In this document: piece after piece, positions 61,022 through 64,000 of the stretch
Layout of the letters: each line of letters begins with the position of its first letter
Position numbering within the stretch: position 1 is the first letter of the stretch
NCBI GenBank assembly: GCA_030432655.1
Contig: JAUILA010000003.1
Span: forward strand, 157,978-221,977
Source: Bacteroidia bacterium
GTDB lineage: Bacteria > Bacteroidota > Bacteroidia > Cytophagales > Cyclobacteriaceae
Length of the DNA stretch: 64,000 nucleotides
Direction: 5' to 3'
Translations under genes and position numbers: made by a program
Notes under the pieces: model-generated
Told to the model about the DNA's origin: nothing
Database searches by the model: none
The model's input: only the letters and a program-made list of their open reading frames with translations

Positions 61022-63757
61022 TCATTTTAGGGCTTTTGAAATTCTATAATATCGCCTGTCAAGTGCCTCCTTTCCCCCTTCCATTACAGAACAAACAGCG
61101 GTACGGATATTCCTGTCCTGCAAAGCATTATTTCCAGAAACTACTATTTGTCCTGATTGATAATTCATATGTACAATATTATCGGAATTGGCGTTCACAG
61201 CTATGTTTGGGTTATGAGTTACTAATAGTAATTGTCTGTTTTTTTTGAGTGTTTTAAAACCAGGAACAACAAAACTTGAAATTAATCTTGTATCAAGATC
61301 ATCTTCCGGTTGATCTATGATTAAAGGAATGTCGTTTAATGCAAGTAGAAGCCCGAGCATTCCTGCGGCACGTTCGCCAGCGGAGCCGGTTTGGATATCC
61401 TCTTCCTTTCCTTGTTTTTTGAATTTCAGGACAAGCTTATCCTCGGGAACCCAAACGATCAAACGATCTAAGTCTTCAGGGGTATTCTGTCTTAGCCAGT
61501 CTATGTGTCTAGCTAATCTGATGTCAAGACCATTTGGTTCAGATTCCGTAGCATCAACAAATCTGTTTACTTCTACTTGTCTTTTTTCCCAACGAGTTAT
61601 TTCTGGTTCGTCAATAATGTTGGCAATTAGTCCTTTACTTAACTCACTTTCATCATCAGAGTCGTAGATATATCCAGAATATTCGTTTCCCTCTTTTCGA
61701 AGTAGTTTTCTAAAACTGAAATTCCCTTGCTCCGCATCTGCCATAGATTGCAACTCAATTATCAAAAACGGGTTTTCAGAGGTATCAATTTCTTTCCATC
61801 TTTCTATGATCTCTCTCCGTTTTACTCTGAGTTGTTTTTCGTGTTCAATAATCGAATTATATGTCTCTCCCAAGCTAATTTTAATATCCTCCAATCTCTG
61901 TTTTTGAGAGACAATCAAAGCCAATTTATCATTTAAAACATTCCTTCGTTGTATTAAGACTTCATACGATTCACTACCCAGCTCCTTAATTTGATCTAAT
62001 ATGGAATTGTAGACATCTTTTGCTGTCTCATACTCCTTATACCAGGGCAGAGCGTAAATTTGTTCTAGTAAATTCTCCTTGAATGGTTTAAGCATTAATA
62101 AGGCCTCTGAAATTTTTGAATTGGCAAAATTCAAAGCATCTTCCATTTTCTGAACAAATTCAGCTGATTCATTAACTATAACCTCCGAATTGTTCTCTGG
62201 GACTTGGATAGTGGGTATATGTTCTTGTGTTTCTTCTAATTCACTCAACCAGGCAGAAACTGACTTTTGTGTGTCATTGAAAAATTTATGTGTGTCATTT
62301 AAATTATTAAATTTATCAAGTGTTTCTTTGTATTCAGAACTCTCGTAAAGTCTAATTTTATTATTTGTTGCTTCGAGTTGGGCTTTTAAATTCCTTTCTT
62401 CTGAAATTGCGTTTCTTAATTCTCTAGCAGAAGCTCTATCAGAAAGCCACCTCTTCATTAAACTGTTCCTTTCTTCAATCCAAGTCTGTTTATCGAATTG
62501 CGAATCTATTAATTCGATTAGTTTTGAAGGGTCACGCGTTAATGCATACAGTTCCTTTTGGTTGAAAATCTGAATTGGAAATAGCTCACTAATGTTTGTT
62601 ACAACACTTTCTTCATTCCATTCTCCTATATCATAATTCCAATTTCGCAAACTATGAATTTTATTTTCCCATTTTATCTTTTGCAATTGCCCATCCTTTA
62701 GGACCTCAACAATTATAATCGTATTATCCCTCAACATACCTGGGATGTTTTTCTTACCAATTTGATTAAATTTATTAAACTCATCCTGAACCTCTTCCGG
62801 CATTTCATCAATCCTATTGAAGGCAATTCTTAAATAATTTATAACCGTAGATTTTCCAGAACCTCTGCCTCCGATCACTGAAGTGAGCCAAGGACTGAAT
62901 TCTGCATGCATAGGATTACCATTTCCCGATTTATATCCATTTGATACTGAAATCGACTTAATAAAATATCTGTTGTTTATTATGTTAGGGTTTCCGGAGG
63001 CCTGATCCTTCCTGATAATACCATCTTCACCATCATGTAAAGCAAGCTTTAAGGCATCTAAAGATGGATAGCTCATTTTTACCCATGTATAGTTTGCTCC
63101 TATTTCACCTCTTGTATGGCTATCAGAACCAACTACTTTGGCCAAAGATAATTTTGCCTGTTTATAAATTTCCGGAAGCTCATATGCACTTTCTATTAAT
63201 TCTATCGCCAGCAAATTATCTCGATTTGAATTGAGAACCTGCTTAAGTGTATTACCTGAACATTTATCAAATAAACCAGCTCCTTTATCTACATGAGCTG
63301 GAATCGCTACTCCACCTAATTTCACAATTTTTTCAATCGCTAATTCAAGTGTTATGTCTGTCACACCATCACTATCACCATAGGTTCCACGATATCCACA
63401 GTCACCTAGTAAAGCAGAAATATTTTCACCAGATGCATCTAAATCAAGAATCGCTAACAAATGAATTCCTTGATTTACTGAAATTTCAACACCTGGGAAA
63501 ATATATAAATCTCGAAAATCATCTGATTGTTCTTCCTTCATTTCCGAATAGGCCCTTTTAACATCATCTATCCATGCCCCTGTATTATGGTCGGTCACCA
63601 CTACACAGTCAATTTCATTTTTCATATATTCCAATATCCATTCCCTACATGAAATTTTCGTTTCTAGATTATGACCTCTACCATAGTCGTTTGATTTCGG
63701 TGAATGATTATGAAAATCAAACTTCCACCATTTAGCTCCATGTATATGCTCTAACAT
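61022..63757 (-). CDS. trlF: TrlF-type protein: PHP domain fused to an SMC-like ATPase
   Basis: A 911-residue protein with an N-terminal PHP-type metal-dependent phosphoesterase (about 1-250) and a C-terminal ABC/SMC-type ATPase interrupted by a coiled coil. PHP ligands are in FDFHNHSPKSNDYGRG, VVTDHNTG, IFPGVEISV, IPAHVDKGAG and VGSDSHTRGE, so the metal site looks intact. The ATPase has Walker A GGRGSGKST (about 297-305), signature-like SAGERAAGMLG and Walker B LIIDQPEDDLD, with about 400 coiled-coil residues between. Proteins of this layout are counted among candidate anti-phage effectors. The AT-rich base use and its place behind tRNA-Asn suggest transfer. The 243 bases before it to the window edge hold no gene. 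Confidence 0.88.
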   Translation of the reverse strand: MLEHIHGAKWWKFDFHNHSPKSNDYGRGHNLETKISCREWILEYMKNEIDCVVVTDHNTGAWIDDVKRAYSEMKEEQSDDFRDLYIFPGVEISVNQGIHLLAILDLDASGENISALLGDCGYRGTYGDSDGVTDITLELAIEKIVKLGGVAIPAHVDKGAGLFDKCSGNTLKQVLNSNRDNLLAIELIESAYELPEIYKQAKLSLAKVVGSDSHTRGEIGANYTWVKMSYPSLDALKLALHDGEDGIIRKDQASGNPNIINNRYFIKSISVSNGYKSGNGNPMHAEFSPWLTSVIGGRGSGKSTVINYLRIAFNRIDEMPEEVQDEFNKFNQIGKKNIPGMLRDNTIIIVEVLKDGQLQKIKWENKIHSLRNWNYDIGEWNEESVVTNISELFPIQIFNQKELYALTRDPSKLIELIDSQFDKQTWIEERNSLMKRWLSDRASARELRNAISEERNLKAQLEATNNKIRLYESSEYKETLDKFNNLNDTHKFFNDTQKSVSAWLSELEETQEHIPTIQVPENNSEVIVNESAEFVQKMEDALNFANSKISEALLMLKPFKENLLEQIYALPWYKEYETAKDVYNSILDQIKELGSESYEVLIQRRNVLNDKLALIVSQKQRLEDIKISLGETYNSIIEHEKQLRVKRREIIERWKEIDTSENPFLIIELQSMADAEQGNFSFRKLLRKEGNEYSGYIYDSDDESELSKGLIANIIDEPEITRWEKRQVEVNRFVDATESEPNGLDIRLARHIDWLRQNTPEDLDRLIVWVPEDKLVLKFKKQGKEEDIQTGSAGERAAGMLGLLLALNDIPLIIDQPEDDLDTRLISSFVVPGFKTLKKNRQLLLVTHNPNIAVNANSDNIVHMNYQSGQIVVSGNNALQDRNIRTAVCSVMEGGKEALDRRYYRISKALK

Positions 63758-64000
63758 TCAGTATTCTATTTTTTGGTAATCTTTAATAATCATAAAATAT
63801 TAGCCTTCTTATATCATAATTTTTTTGATAGATTCCAAAGCAACTAATCTCGATAAATCGTATATATCTTATTCGAGTTTATCCTTCGAGGGTAAGCGTA
63901 TAGTATTCTATGTTTAGTTCCCCATAGATTACTATTACTCGAACAATATAAAATTCCTGTCCTTTACCTCCTATCAGGCAAAGATATTTTTGAGGAAGAA

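Overview
The window looks like a chromosomal segment of a free-living, probably aerobic member of the Bacteroidota. Several markers point that way: HYC_CC_PP and DUF3347 metal-resistance proteins, a DUF6515 protein, many short lipoprotein signals, Bacteroidota-style promoters (TTG, about 20 bases, then TAnnTTTG), frequent start sites with no Shine-Dalgarno sequence, and paired DUF1080 and Gfo/Idh/MocA genes. Genus cannot be set from sequence alone; Cytophagia-like and Balneolia-like are both possible. No rRNA, insertion sequence, integrase or CRISPR array was seen.

Layout. 1-4.35 kb: the end of a P5C dehydrogenase gene, a DUF6515 secreted protein and an M61 peptidase. 4.5-12.4 kb: a five-gene copper/silver-type efflux operon (HYC_CC_PP, CusA-like RND pump, TolC-like channel, CusB-like adaptor ending in a DUF3347 domain, stand-alone DUF3347 lipoprotein). 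12.4-19.9 kb, minus strand: a tightly overlapping MoxR/DUF58/BatA-type operon with a DUF4159 protein first and two large membrane proteins last. 20.0-23.0 kb: a TldD/TldE protease pair. 23.1-25.9 kb: a two-component system followed by phased TGACA repeats and a small exported protein. 26.0-29.4 kb: a two-domain GH2-like sugar-binding protein and a GH15 glucoamylase-type lipoprotein. 29.4-32.8 kb: three regulators, including an OxyR with both redox cysteines and a LacI-family repressor with a perfect palindrome upstream. 33.0-37.7 kb: a CocE/NonD hydrolase and a DUF1080 - Gfo/Idh/MocA - DUF1080 operon that suits 3-keto-glycoside breakdown.

37.8-44.2 kb holds a complete six-gene ebo cluster (eboA to eboF, minus strand), a conserved metabolite-transport cassette with no biosynthetic neighbour visible here. 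44.4-52.6 kb is a mixed stretch: an MA-type metallopeptidase, an endonuclease/exonuclease/phosphatase-fold protein whose gene overlaps a convergent acetyltransferase gene, an AEC transporter, a Tat-exported aminotransferase, an MtfA-like peptidase, and a second oxidoreductase plus sugar-isomerase pair with Tat signals. 52.8-56.5 kb encodes a very large lipoprotein that joins a metallophosphoesterase to an outer-membrane barrel. It is followed by a 194-base tandem repeat, then a run of small lipoproteins and stress-type proteins up to tRNA-Asn.

After tRNA-Asn (60.25 kb) the sequence becomes clearly richer in A+T and carries a likely acquired two-gene unit: a PHP-domain plus SMC-like ATPase of the TrlF type and a small partner protein. 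This pair, with the odd inverted repeats between it and the tRNA, is the best candidate for an accessory (possibly anti-phage) system in the window.
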